Below are positions 21,169 through 32,445 of a DNA stretch of 40,988 nucleotides, one piece after another. The notes under the pieces are model-generated. The model did not search any database and was not told the origin of the DNA. It saw only the letters and a program-made list of their open reading frames with translations. Source of the DNA: Gonapodya sp. JEL0774 (Eukaryota; Monoblepharomycota; Monoblepharidomycetes; Monoblepharidales; Gonapodyaceae); contig JADIIX010000169.1 of assembly GCA_027604505.1 (NCBI GenBank), positions 1-40,988 on the forward strand, in the 5' to 3' direction. The position numbers and the translations under genes were made by a program. Numbering within the stretch: the stretch's first letter is position 1; the number at the start of each line of letters is the position of its first letter.

Positions 21169-24057
21169 ATGCATTGCGGCCAGACCACCTCCGACATCTT
21201 GTTTGTCAATTTCAACCAGGATTTCTCGTGAGTGGAGAATGTCAAAGTGTGATTCTCGTATCGTAGCTGCGAAGTGCTCGGCGATGTGAACCGGAGCTTG
21301 GACGGGAGCGAGACAGAAATGGTCCAAGGTGTGGGAACTGTGGAGCGTGGGGCTGACGGGAGGAGAAGCAAGGATCCAGACGGGAAGAGGAAGCACAGAC
21401 GAACTTCGGAAAATTGAATTGGCATTTTAATGAGCAACTGCGCTTGAACTGTGGGACATGCCTGAGGTGTAACGCCGCAAAAGTGGCTACCAGTGTTGCC
21501 CTCTGACAAGGCCATGCAAGGACGGTACAGACCATGGCTCATCAGCTAGGCCACAAAACTTCCATTTGTGTGCTGCTCGTTGGGGACTCGAAGCCACCGA
21601 CGGAGTGCGGAGATTGGCAACAGGAACGGGAACGTTGTCAATCTCCGCGGAAACCTAGTCGCTGCACCCGCGGTTTCGCCACCGAGTCACTTTGAGGCCG
21701 ATATCTCCGTGCTTTAACCGTACTTCACCTCGCCCCTCTTCCTTCCTTCCTGCTCGGCCCCCAAATGTCCCTCTGAACCGGCCCGGCCACGTGCATCGCA
21801 CACCTCCCTCCACATATTGCACTCCATCATCACCGTAGTTGTATCTCAGTTGGAACCCGGCATGGCTACAAGATTTACAACTGTGACCCGTTTGGAAAAT
21901 GTTTTGGTAAAGGTGAATGCTCCACCTCCAGGTGACGGAGGGACATACATACTGGCGAAGTATCGCCAATTCATTCCGCAATAAAAGAAGGAGGACCAAA
22001 GAAACCGTGCGCGTGATAAAGGCTGGCCGTGTGCAGAGTATCTGGTAGCGGTCGATAGGAGCTGGGGTCAAATCTCGCAACGTCAAACACCGTTTAGGCC
22101 CTCCTTGAATGCAGAAGCGGAGGCACACCATGGTTGTTTGGTGAAAGAAATGAATGGCTCTGGGCTTGGGAATGGAATTCGGAGTTGCCGAAAACCCGCC
22201 ACCTGTCACATGTGTCGTCCATGTCAGTTGTCTTCCGCGACCAACCCATTCTGACGTTCCCAATATTCCCCCGCCCCCCGCCCCCCTGCCCCCACCCGCA
22301 GCCGATGGCGGCATCGGTATTGTCGAAATGCTCTTCTCCACCTCGCTTGTGGCACTGGTGGGTGCCGGAGAGCAACCCGCGTTTTCACCAAGACGGTTGC
22401 AATTGACAAATACGAAGGTGAGTCGAGTGGTTTTGGATGGTTTAGCGAGGAGAGGAGTGGCTTAGAAAATATGAAAAGGACCGTGGTACATGTTTGTGGA
22501 ATGGAAATCGCCAATGCAGGAGTGGTGGGCGGAAACCGCATTCAATCCACACCCTCCACTTTTCAAATCAAATTGACCCCGATAACCACTACTTCTCCGT
22601 AAGCGCAACTCCACTATCTGTGAACTGACGTTCGTCACAGCCATTCTCGCCGTGAAGCTAAACCGGCGGCGACTGGTCGTTGTGCTCGAAGAACACATGT
22701 ACGTGTACGATGTGGCCAACATGAAGTTGCTGCATACGATCGATACGAACCCGAATCCAAATGGTGAGCTGGGTTTCGAGGAGTGGGGGCGTAAATTTGG
22801 CAACCTGTGGTGCTCTACATTCTTGTTACAACTGAACCACGAACTCCCATATTCAGCTCTCTGCTCCCTTTCCCCATCCTCCGACCCCTGTTACCTGGCC
22901 TATCCTTCGCACACTTCCACTTCCCATACCTCGCCCTCTTCCCCGCATTCCTCTAACTCCCATTCTGCCGGGGAGCTCCTCATTTTCGATGCCGCGAGCT
23001 TACAGGCTGTGAATATTATCCAGGCACATAAAACGGCTCTCAGCGCGGTGAGCTTTAGTGGGGATGGGAGGTGTGTGGCAACGGCGAGTGACAAGGTGTG
23101 TGGATTTTGATGACCGAGCTCTGTGACAACACGCTCACATTGTGGTCCATTTCTACTTTACATTTTGCGCTCCGTAAAAACCACAAAAGGGCACCGTCAT
23201 CCGGGTCTTCTCGGTTCCCTCTGGTCAAAAACTACACCAGTTCCGTCGCGGCGCGTATCCTGCCCGGATCTTCTCCCTATCTTTCAACGTCCAATCAACG
23301 TACTTAGCCGTTTCCTCCGACACGGACACGGTACACGTCTTTAAGATGGAAAGAGGCGGTTCGCAAGGTTCAGGAAGTGGTGTAGGACAACCAGGGCATC
23401 AAAATACAGGAATGTATGGAAATGGGAATGGCGCACGGGAGGGGAGGGAGGACGGGCAAGGAAGCGTGGCAAAATGGGTGCCGCCAGCGTTTGGGGGTTT
23501 GGTGGGGTGAGGTTCTCTTGTTTTGTTGGCAGACCGCATCGGATTCGCTGAACCACATGTCACGCTTTTTTCGTCGGCGCTCCGCCCTCCTCAATTCGTC
23601 GGGCCCGTTTACTTTGTATGTCCTCATCTCAGACGTGGCCTTACTGCCGCCGCCGGTGCCGCACAACGTGTCCTCCCAGAGTCGTTTACAGAGATGTTGG
23701 AACCGCAGCGAGATTTCGCCTTCGCCAAATTACCGGCGGGGACAAAGGGTGTCCCGAACATCTGCGCGTTGGCGAGGTGAGCTTGGAGGACAGGAGATTA
23801 TCGTGGTGGGTCGTTGGGAGTTGGGAAAATGACACGTGACGTACTATCTCTTTCATGCATGCGCACACCCAACCTCGATCTGCAACGCGGATCATTCTGC
23901 AATCAGTTCCAATCCACAGCTCATCGTTGTCACTGCAGAAGGGATCTTCCATTCTTACGGAATCCCCCTTGAAGCTGGTGGGGAGTGCCCATTACTCAAG
24001 ACATTTTCTCTTACAGATACGGAAGAGGATGTAGTAGCTGGTGGGGCGTTAGGGTGA
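21169..24057 (+). CDS. ATG18: PROPPIN autophagy protein, Atg18/WIPI family
   Basis: A seven-bladed WD-repeat protein that binds PI3P and PI(3,5)P2 on autophagic and vacuolar membranes. Supported exons: 21169-21227, 21839-21906, 22302-22417, 22604-22763, 22857-23095, then from GTVIRVFS at about 23189, and a last exon 23907-24057. Motifs in order: [107 protein letters not shown], the phosphoinositide motif FRRG in [42 protein letters not shown] and [13 protein letters not shown]. Two inserts are lineage-specific: a Ser/Thr/His-rich loop in exon 5 and a Gly-rich loop after the FRRG blade. The splicing between about 23500 and 23690 is unresolved, because the frame of FFRRRSALL differs from that of LPESFTEML. 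Introns 1 (611 bp) and 2 (395 bp) are far longer than most here. Confidence 0.92.
21607..21648 (+). other. 15-bp hairpin inside ATG18 intron 1
   Basis: GCGGAGATTGGCAAC at 21607-21621 pairs with GTTGTCAATCTCCGC at 21634-21648. As RNA this is 15 consecutive pairs, one being a G-U wobble, around a 12-nt loop. Directly downstream GGAAACC (about 21649) can pair with GGTTTC (about 21679) as a second, shorter stem. It sits within a 611-bp intron. It could be a structured intronic RNA, a splice-bridging structure or a footprint of a small inverted-repeat insertion. Nothing in the sequence names a known RNA family. Confidence 0.5.
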
Positions 24058-24515
24058 GCCACTGATACCTTGATCTTGGGAGAACACTGGGCGGGGGGCC
24101 TGGTTTGGGATGTGGGCTCTGCGGTGCACGATATTGAACAACAGAGGGGGAAAGATGTGGACAGATTGAAGGAGGTTCACACCTCATCGCACCGCGTGTT
24201 TATAACGACTGGCATGAAAGTGAGACAGTGCGGGTTAAAATTGACTTTTAGTTGTTTGAATTGGACAACGATGTCTGGTTGCCGTATTTGTATCAGTAGA
24301 ATAATGGCCCTTAGTTGCAGGTTTGCGGGAAGAAAAGCAAGACAAGGAAGAAATATATGTCATATTGAACTTGAGTACACTCAATCACATCTAGAGTTTC
24401 GGCGTGAGGTGTGAAAGCTTTAGCACGCTCTATTATTTTTGCTGGAAGTGAGGTGTTTGGCGGGATCGGTAGGAAGGAAGAAGGCAAGGAGAAGTACAAC
24501 TGAGTAATTAAGTTA
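24058..24515. other. Convergent intergenic region, ATG18 and ERG6
   Basis: About 460 bp between two genes ending toward each other, so mostly 3' UTR and terminator sequence for both. A plus-strand ORF (24070-24414) has no recognisable motif and partly overlaps likely UTR. I see no repeat or RNA gene. Confidence 0.4.
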
Positions 24516-26689
24516 TTAGGGCTTTTGACCCAAGAAGAAGTACATGGGCTTATCCATCAAAAGCGTATTAAAATTACTGTTCGGTCCCACGTGCGTAAAG
24601 AATGATCCATATCTCACCGTGAAGGTTCCCTTTTCACCGCTGTACACTAGCCCATCCGATGCCGTCATAAGCGTCCGCGAGGCGGCCTTGGTGCCTTTGG
24701 GAGCCAATCCAATAAACTCCATGACGGTGACAAAGTTGTCGGTGATTCTAGAAGTTCATAACGTGGAAGTTCAATGACGAGTTACCGCACAAGCTCCCGC
24801 AATAGACTCTTCGGAGACACCAAGATCAATCTACTCACACACCCCCAACCTTGCTCGTTCTGAAGTACCGAACCATCTCGTCAAAGGTCCAGTCCACCAT
24901 GATACCCGCAAGTGGTCCATACCAAGGGCTCTGCTTGCCCCAACCATCGTTCACATCCTTTGCGGCCAGATCGCACTCCTCGAGCACGTTGAAGCCGACC
25001 TGCTTGACAGCCGCGAGCGATTCGCTGGTGCGATAAAGGTGGGCAATGGAGTCACCTTCCTGTCAGAGGATAAAGGAATGGGAAACGCCGGCCAAGTGCC
25101 CGCGAGAAGAATGCCCACCAACCTCAATATCCAACATGGCTTTTCTTTGCACCGGATCATTCTCATCGTACTTGTCCGTTGTACACCACTCGTAGCATGC
25201 AAATTTCCCGCCCGGTTTCAGCACTCGGAAAATTTCGCTGTAAACGTCCTTTGGATGTGGTGCATGGCAAGTCGCTTCGATGGCGTACACGGCGTCGAAA
25301 CTGTTGTCTGGGAAGGGGATAGCAAGGAAGTTCCCCTGGTGGGTAGATCAATTGAATGTGGGAAGGTGGGTGAGAGATATAGCAGCATAAGACCGCGCAG
25401 CGATCCCTGGATGCGAGCGCGAACCTTGACAACATCTGTGATCTGCTCGAGGCCATACTTCTTGTTGTACATTTTAGCCCGCTGAATCTGATAATCATTG
25501 TTGTTGAGTCCGATGACAGTTGCACCAGAAAACTTGGCGATTTCACGAAGGGGACCGCCTTTGTTTATGAGAGAAAGTGGGTCGAGCAGAGTTATCAGGT
25601 GTCTGATACGTCACTCAAAACCTCCGTCAAGCAACCTCCATGTACACTATTCAGGTAACTCCATTTCAAATTCCATTTTCCATCTTCCATATTATTAGTT
25701 TCCATTCCATGTTTGAATTCCCCAACGCGCAACAATTTCGACGATTGACACTCACCTACACCACATCCCACATCCAAAACGCGCATACCGGGCTTCAGCT
25801 GTAATTTGAGCGCTAGGAAATCTTCGTGGCGGGCCAAATTTTGTGCAAACCCGTCGCCGGGAAACATGCGAGCGAAGTGGAAGGAAGTGCCCCAACCTGA
25901 TAGGTTTGAGCGCAATTGCTTTACACCGTCCAACTGCGCTTCACACAACAACTCAGAGCGCAAGCCCCAAAACTTAAAAAAAAACTCACCGTACTCATAC
26001 AAATCAGTCGCCAGGTCGTCTGTAGGTTGTCCGATCGGCATTCGGTTGGTGTTAGCGAGGGCCCAAAGACAAAGGAGGTAAAGGAAATCAAAAAGAAAAT
26101 GGAAGAATTCCATCAGAATCATCAGCCAAATAAATGTCTAATGGAGTGAAGGGGTCAAGTTGGGACGGCTCCGTGCAAGTGCGAGCACTCAAGCTCTGTG
26201 AGATGATCTCCGCTGTATTTCATCAACACTGAAGATTTTGTGGTCATGTTGGTGTTTTAGTACAGTTCCTTTGGTGAATCCGTCCATATTGGGCAGCACT
26301 CGCAGAACTTCCTCGCTTTAACACGGAAAACGTGAGCTTATCATAGAAAGGACCAGTAGGCGGGGCGAGGTTCGATCCATTCAATATTGTAGAATAAATG
26401 TCTTGTATTCCAGCGCGACCCTTGTATCGCTCATCGTTGTGGTAAGTTCCTCTTCTTGCGTTACCCCAGTCTCCGGCGCACAGTGATCCCATGAAAAGCA
26501 CCCATTGCACGTACAGTAGTAGTTTGTCATCTCAGGGGCCCTGGCCTTCCTCTCCTCTTTAACATCGTCCGATGACTGCTTGAAGACATCACCAGTTCCC
26601 TTTCCGTGAGCCCAGAGTTCCTGGTACGCGGTCGCGGTTTTTGCGGAGATTGCGGACGGCGGTGGTGCGTTTGCAGCTTGTGGTGCCAT
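24516..26689 (-). CDS. ERG6: Sterol 24-C-methyltransferase
   Basis: Transfers a methyl group from S-adenosylmethionine to C-24 of zymosterol-type sterols in ergosterol synthesis, at ER or lipid droplets. Eight exons join in phase to 358 aa: 26689-26515, 26019-25990, 25896-25756, 25558-25425, 25335-25123, 25059-24839, 24747-24618, 24548-24516. Family motifs: [16 protein letters not shown] (sterol-binding region I), the SAM motif [10 protein letters not shown] (from about residue 109), [70 protein letters not shown] and a C-terminal [10 protein letters not shown]. The 30-bp second exon and the 495-bp first intron are notable. Exon 7 reads straight into intron 7 without a stop, so that intron could be missed by automatic callers. 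The start at 26689 ([10 protein letters not shown]) is preferred; an open frame continues upstream without similarity. Confidence 0.95.
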
Positions 26690-27102
26690 GTCAAACAGAT
26701 GGGATAACGAATGAAGTTGGTTATTACCACAGACTGTTGTGTGCCCTGATGAAGGTGCCACTTCACTTCGCCTTGCCCAAAGTCAAGCCCATTGAACAAT
26801 TCTCCGAATCTGTGGTCGACTGTTCTGAAGCGAATTTAATTGATTTATTTCAGCTGTGAAGAAAGTTCTTCACATGGCAATAGCTAGTCACCATAAGAAA
26901 ATGTCATGGTATTGAGATCACAGACGTCAAGCGGACACACCTCCCCCGTCCCAAACACTCATCAGAAACACCGAGTTATTCATGTTTCGGTAACGCAGTG
27001 GGGTGTATTTTTATTTTTAAACAAACTCTTAATTACTCCACAAAACTCTTTCTTGGAAAAAACAAAACGGGAAAAGGGGGGTAACCCCATGTAGTCGACA
27101 TC
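26690..27102. promoter_or_regulatory. ERG6 upstream region
   Basis: About 410 bp between the ERG6 start and the 3' end of the next minus-strand gene. It should contain the ERG6 promoter and the neighbour's 3' UTR. No clear sterol-response element or TATA box stands out by eye. Confidence 0.35.
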
Positions 27103-30100
27103 TCACACCACCCACTCGCGCACTTCCCTCGCAAAAGGCTCCTGCTCCTCCCCCAGTCCTTCCTCCTCTCCGTCCTCATTCCCACCTTTTGCCTCTTCTT
27201 GACCCTCCTCCGGCTCACCCTCGACTTCCCGGCTCGACTCCCTCGCGCTGTTCTGTTGGTGTTTATCATCGTCGCTCTCGTCTGTCCTCGGCAAGCCACC
27301 GTCGACCATCGGTTCCGCCTTGCCGAGATCAGTGTCCCCTTCGTCCTCATCTTCACCTCCCTCTTCCTCCTCTTCCTCCGCTCCCTCCTCGTACTCCTCG
27401 TACACCTCGTACTCCTCGTACTCCTCGTACTCCTCGTACTCCTCGTCATCCTCTTCATCAGTGTCAAGCCAGGACGGCTCTTCAGCACTCTGCTGCGGGT
27501 ACTCCTTCGCCTCAACTACCACCCCTTCTTTCTTTCTATACGCGGAAGGTGTCTGCGCCACCGTGGACCCACGCCGCCGCTTGGATAACCGACTGGTGAC
27601 ACTCGCCGAGTCGTCAAAGTCTTGACCATTCCGCGCGGAAAAGTTGTGAAGGAGGGCCACGTTCGCGGGTGGAGGGGTGGGGGAGGTCCCGGTGCGTGTA
27701 CGAGTCGTCGAAACCAATGAGCACCCAAACGCGAAATGTGTCAGCCCTTCACTCCCAGCACCCCCCTCCACACCCCACACACCTCCACCTTCCCCATCGG
27801 CCATCTCTGCCCCTCTCGCGCTTCTCTTGTTCGTGCTCCACACCAACACCTTGTGCAGGTGCTTGAAATGCCTCCGCACGGTGGCCCAATTCTGTAACGT
27901 GACGTGCTTGCCGTCCCGCGTGCACTTCGGATCCGCGCAGTAGAAGTGCTTGAGTGCCGGATGATGGGCGGGTTGGTAGCTAGATGGGTTTGCGATTTGG
28001 CGGTGGGCAATAGTCCGAGCACACGCCAACCGATTTCACCAGCCCAGCACACGTAATGCATTCTCACCATACGTTTTCATAGTCCGTGAGCTCTTGGACC
28101 AGCAAGGTGCAGATGGCGTCTCCGCACCGGCATGCGAATGGGGTTTTGGTGTCGATTGCGTATTCCGCGGCGACGGGGTCGGTGGAGTAGTTGATGGCGT
28201 CATCTTTGGCGGTTTGGGCGGCTTTAGCGGCTTTGACAATGGCCAAGGTGGCCATTGTGTCGATGGCGGCGCTGGCGTTGGCGGCTTCGGCGGCTGTGGC
28301 AGCGGCGGCAGCTTTACCGACTGCGGCAGTGGCGGCAGCTTCACCGACTGCGGCAGCGGCGGCAGCTCTGGCGGCTTCGGCTTCGTCGGCTTTGGCAATG
28401 GCGCGGTTGATCCTGGCGCGTTCGCACTCGCGGAGGTGCTGCGAGGGTGCGAATGAGTGTGGTGGGTCTCGTGCAGAGAGCGGGGCAGCTCCGAAGTTCC
28501 CGCACGAATGTCCCCGACGTCTTGTGTTTCACCCAAAAGGCCCTTCGACAAACGGTACGAGTACCATTCCTTTTCCTAGTCCTTCTTTCTTCCTTCTTCA
28601 CTCGCTCCTCACCTCCCCCCTCCACTCACCTCGAGCATCTGACAAAATCCAGTCGACGCTACCGGCCGTCCTTGATCGTCGTACAGGGTGGACACGTGAA
28701 TCATGTCTGTGCCCGTGGGAGTGACAGTACCGGAGGGGGGACTTGGGCTTTGTGTGAGCCCGTCGGCGAGGAACGCATTGGTGGGTTGGGACTGCGAAAA
28801 GGTGGATGTGGTCGGCGGGGAAGGTGTCGATGTCGGTGTCACGGTAGACGGGGATGAAGGTGTGCCCGTGCCTGCGAACGACGCCGTAAACGGCGGCGAT
28901 GGCGACTGGGACTGTGACGTCGACCGCACCGTCCGCTCTGTGGACCCGCTGGCACCCAGTTCCAGTCCCGTACTCCATGTGCCCACTGGTACTCCGCCGT
29001 GGCCATCCCAGCCCATGGACGATGTGGGCGAGGATCCAGTGGTGGTGGTGGCGGGCGACTGTGCGGCGGTGGACGGTAGAGATTCGTCGGACACGGTAGG
29101 CACGACGAGTAGGACAGACCGGCACGTGATGTTGGTGGCACCACATCCGAGGGGGCAGTCACAGGAGTTCTGGACGAAGATGGGGTGGGATGGGAGAGAG
29201 GGTGGCGGTGAGCAACAGGGTTGGAGTGAGCGGGTGTGTGGAGGATACCGCGCACAATCCATTCCCGCTGCTCGGTGCAGGTTCCGTATGGCTCTCCCCG
29301 GCGAGGGTCCGGTGATAGAAACAAAACCCGTCTGTCCTGAAGAAGCGCAATCACCCATCCGATCCCGCCTCTCGCTCACATGCTGTGCACCACCCACGAC
29401 TGGCACTGTCCCCCTCTTTCCCCCCGACCGCAACCTACCTCCCTCACCGGCACCGCCCACTTCCCCGTCTCTCCCCCGCCCCCGCCTTCGCCCCCTCCCC
29501 TGCCTTCCCCCGCGCCCCCGCGCCCTCCCCCACGCCGCCGTACCCGTCCTTGCCCGAAGACCGTGGCGGCCCTGATCGTGCCCATGAGCAAGCCCCGCTG
29601 AGATTTGTGGGCGGTTTGGGTGGCATTGGCGGGCGCGTGTTGGGCGGCAGTCTGAAATGGGGTGAGATGAGTGGGGTGGGGGAAGAGGACAATATGATTA
29701 GATCGTGGGAGGGTTGCGAGGTTTGGTGAAATTGCATAAAAGAATGTGGGCGAAAAAGCACACAAGGGTCAAGGAGAAACAGCGACGACGAAACTGCAAT
29801 GAGAAGTCAAGACATGGAGGAGAAAGCAACACTGAGAGGGAAGAACTTCGACGCGGTCGTGGCCAGGGGAAATGTTTGCAAGCCCCCCGCCCCGCCCTGC
29901 GCCACAGCCCCCCCCCAACCCCCGCACTCCCCGCAAAACCAAAACCAAAAAAACACAACAGCAAAAGAAAGAAAAAGAAAGAAAAAGTAAACAGGGAACA
30001 CGAAAAGAGCGCGGAAATATCAGCCTCGCTCCACCACACCGAACAGCAATGTGCCCTGAGCCCACGCGATCGGTCCCAGAGACCGATAACCCACCACGCA

Positions 30101-31047
30101 CCTGGTATGAATCGGTCTGGTCCGATGTGGGTGCTGCGGGATACGATGTGTGACTGAACGGTCGCCAGGAATGGTGCGATGGACCTGATCCCACCGGTGG
30201 AAGTTGAGGGGGAACATGATGGGATCCGAGACTTGGAGCTGGAGGCGGACCTCGAAGAGGAGGTGGGGCTGGACGCAATGGTTGGGCCGATCCAAGATCG
30301 TTGGGCACTCCCACTCCCACGCTGAGATCTTGACCCAGAACGAGACCGAAAGCTTGAAGGAGGAGAGCAGATTGACTTCCGGTACCTAATCCTTGACCCG
30401 ACTGAGGCTGCGGTTGCGGTATGGTAGGATGAGGGGAGCGGGTGGTGTGGCCGATGTGCAAGGTGCGGGTGGTGTCAGGGAAGACGGCGGCGGACAATGA
30501 GTGATGGTGGTGGTGGTGGATGGGTGCGTGGGGTGCGACGACTTGTGGTTGTTGATGCTGGTGGGTGATGTGCATCGAGGAGGTTTCAACGGGAGTCAAA
30601 GTGGGAGCTGGAACTAGATCGGGAACGGCAGGGAAAAGGGATCGGCGTTGTGTAGGAGTCGGAACTGGGAGGAGGTGGGGTGGACGTGGCATTAAATATT
30701 TAATTAAATGAGTGGAAAATGAGAGTGAGAAAAGATATCGAGAGTATGGGAGAGCAAATGACAAGAAATGGGGAAGTTGGGGCAAGAAGGAAGGGGAATG
30801 CAGCAACACCAGGCTGTCGGGAGGTTTCCCCTCGCGTCCACTTTCATTCCCGTTCCCCCACCCCCAGCCCTCAAGGGAAAATGGGAAAAACAATAATACC
30901 TTGGAGATTGGGGACAGACTCTGTGTTGGATGGGTCGAGCGGTTCCAGGGAATAGCCCGCTGGGAGTCCGGGGAAGAGATCCTCAGGGCGTGGAGGGGGT
31001 AATGGATTCCAGTCCGGAGAGGGAGATCGACTTCCGATTGAGTCCAT
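27103..31047 (-). CDS. Large low-complexity protein with zinc-finger-like C-terminal module
   Basis: The 3' part is well supported: exons 28542-28506, 28438-28068 and 27979-27103 join in phase. They encode an Ala-rich coiled coil (ECERARINRAIAKADEAEAA), TPFACRCGDAICTLLVQELT, then KHFYCADPKCTRDGKHVTLQ and NWATVRRHFKHLHKVL, a C-x4-C...H-x4-H arrangement like a C2H2 finger. A basic patch (SRLSKRRRG) and an acidic tail with an EEYEEY repeat follow. Further 5', one exon frame gives CDCPLGCGATNITC and VSTLYDDQGRPVASTGFCQM. A likely first exon starts at 31047 (MDSIGSRSPSPDWNPLPPP) and joins a His/Pro/Gln-rich exon near 30652. The 5' exons between about 28600 and 30650 are guessed and may belong to a second gene. 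A nuclear or chromatin-related role is inference only; I do not recognise the family. Confidence 0.5.
27386..27447 (-). repeat. 9-bp tandem repeat coding for an EEY tract
   Basis: About seven copies of a 9-bp unit (CTCCTCGTA on the plus strand), one with a CAC variant, lie in frame in the acidic tail of the zinc-finger-like protein and encode Glu-Glu-Tyr repeats (EEYEEYEEYEEYEVYEEYEE). Such units change copy number easily. Confidence 0.85.
28298..28367 (-). repeat. 27-bp tandem repeat in an alanine-rich helix
   Basis: Two full copies of a 27-bp unit (28298-28324 and 28325-28351, differing at two positions) and a 16-bp partial third copy. In the coding frame the unit gives the nine-residue pattern AVGxAAAxA, extending the Ala-rich coiled coil. 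The frame is preserved because 27 is a multiple of three. Confidence 0.8.
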
Positions 31048-31884
31048 GAGTGGGAGGGCTGGAGATTGGGAATGCTGGATGGAGGTTGTGAGCACCGCGG
31101 AGTCTTAGAGTGATGTGGGGTGGGCCCAGACGACGCACGGGCGAGAACACGACAGAGCGAGACAGAAATAGAAAAGAGCGAGCGTGGAGCCGCGACTAAG
31201 AGCGTCTACTGTCCGCCGAACTCAAACTTTATTGTTTGCTGTGGCAGCTGCTTCAACGAGTGACTACCCACGGCCAAAGCCCCGCTTGAGTCCCTGAAAA
31301 TCAAGAAACTTGAACTCTTTCACCCAATAATTCCTGTTTTCGCCAGGTGTAACCCGCATTCGCTGGCATCTACTGCTTGCTTCACCTTTTCCTAATATCC
31401 GTATCCTCATCACGGATGTAATAATTGTGTTCTTTTTGGACAGGGGTCTCGGTTGGTGTCCCGAAAAGGCCGGGTCTTCTCGGCTGTGCCCCACTGCGCC
31501 CCACCCGTGGCATCACCCAAACTCACTCGCTCACTCGCTGACTTTCACTCTCACGATCGCTCTTATTTTCTGTCAACCACTCCGATCAAATCGAAAATAG
31601 CTGCCAGGTGGCAGGGAGTTGTTCCCGTATCAAGGAAAACATCGCGAGCAGTTGCATATCAGCTATGAGAAATCGTTCAATTTATCAGTGTATTGGGATT
31701 ATGAATGTTGGATTATTTAGGAGGAGACCATCATCATAGTATGAAGATGCGAAACCTCGATGCTTTATTTGGATGAACGGTGGAGGCATCGGGTACTCAT
31801 AGATCTTCCCTTTCCCTCTCCTTCCCCCTTAAAACCCATGAGGAGTGAGTTTAGACTTTAGATTTGAGGGAAGTCAATTCATGG
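31048..31884. other. Region between ankyrin exon and low-complexity gene
   Basis: About 840 bp, including the likely promoter of the minus-strand gene ending at 27103. A short minus-strand frame at about 31264-31355 ends NYWVKEFKFLDFQGLKRGFG, which looks protein-like; with an ATG near 31370 another frame reads MPANAGYTWRKQELLGER. It may be a very small gene (perhaps mitochondrial) but no intact model could be built. Otherwise nothing is recognised. Confidence 0.3.
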
Positions 31885-32445
31885 TCACGTTGGGCGCACC
31901 TTTTCATTTGAATTGCTAATCCCAGCATTACCGATTGAGTTTGCTCCTTCCAATATTTCCACGAGATCGGTGAGATTGAAGTCTCGTGCACGTTGTAGGG
32001 CGAGCACTCGTGCCTGCTCCTGCTCATAGGCGGCAGCATCATTTTTGACAAGCAGTCTCACCACGTCCGCTCCACTGGGCTGCACCGCCAACACGAAAAG
32101 CAGACGAATATCTGAGTCGCTTGTATTCTCAAAGCAGGTATCAGCACCCGCTTGCATCAACAGCTCCACAATAGAGGTCCGTCTCCTCATAATGGCGTCT
32201 CTGAGTGGAGTCCCGTCATTTTCTGCCCCATGAACATTGGCACCACCTGCAAGTAGGAAAGCAACCTCAGTTGTGTCCGGGTTCCAGGGAACCACCGCAG
32301 ATTCCAACATCTCGTCCAATATTCCCGTTTGTCGCCTCTTGTCCGCCTCATCACGAACATGCTCACGGAGCGTTGTCAGCAGCTCCATGTTCCTCTTCTC
32401 AACGGCACAATACAACATGTCCGTGGTGATGTGGACAGAATGCCC
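31885..32445 (-). CDS. Ankyrin-repeat protein, 3' exon
   Basis: A minus-strand exon starting after a TTGTAG acceptor (32446-32448) and running to a stop at 31885. It encodes ankyrin-type helices: TTDMLYCAVEKRNMELLTTL, TTEVAFLLAGGANVHGAEND, GTPLRDAIMRRRTSIVELLM, QAGADTCFENTSDSD and PSGADVVRLLVKNDAA, so about four repeats, followed by a charged helix and a short polar tail. Ankyrin repeats mediate protein binding, and nothing further about function can be read. The 5' exon or exons were not found: upstream sequence on this strand contains a short open piece (MNDPAVIAIRGVVAVRS near 32550) but no phase-consistent join. The gene may be partial or a small stand-alone protein. Confidence 0.6.
   Translation of the reverse strand, partial: GHSVHITTDMLYCAVEKRNMELLTTLREHVRDEADKRRQTGILDEMLESAVVPWNPDTTEVAFLLAGGANVHGAENDGTPLRDAIMRRRTSIVELLMQAGADTCFENTSDSDIRLLFVLAVQPSGADVVRLLVKNDAAAYEQEQARVLALQRARDFNLTDLVEILEGANSIGNAGISNSNEKVRPT

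Noticed and set aside
27189-27625. Plus-strand ORFs rich in Ser/Tyr or Leu
   Set aside because: These are shadows of the EEY-coding tandem repeat on the minus strand.
28703-29575. A 290-codon plus-strand ORF with Val/Asp/Gly-rich text
   Set aside because: It is antisense to the low-complexity minus-strand gene, and the composition is explained by GC-rich repeats on the opposite strand.
29769-30893. A 374-codon minus-strand ORF read as one protein
   Set aside because: Its second half (Phe/Leu/Cys-rich, then Gly/Arg-rich) runs through likely introns and non-coding polypyrimidine sequence. Only the His/Pro/Gln-rich first part fits an exon of the low-complexity gene.
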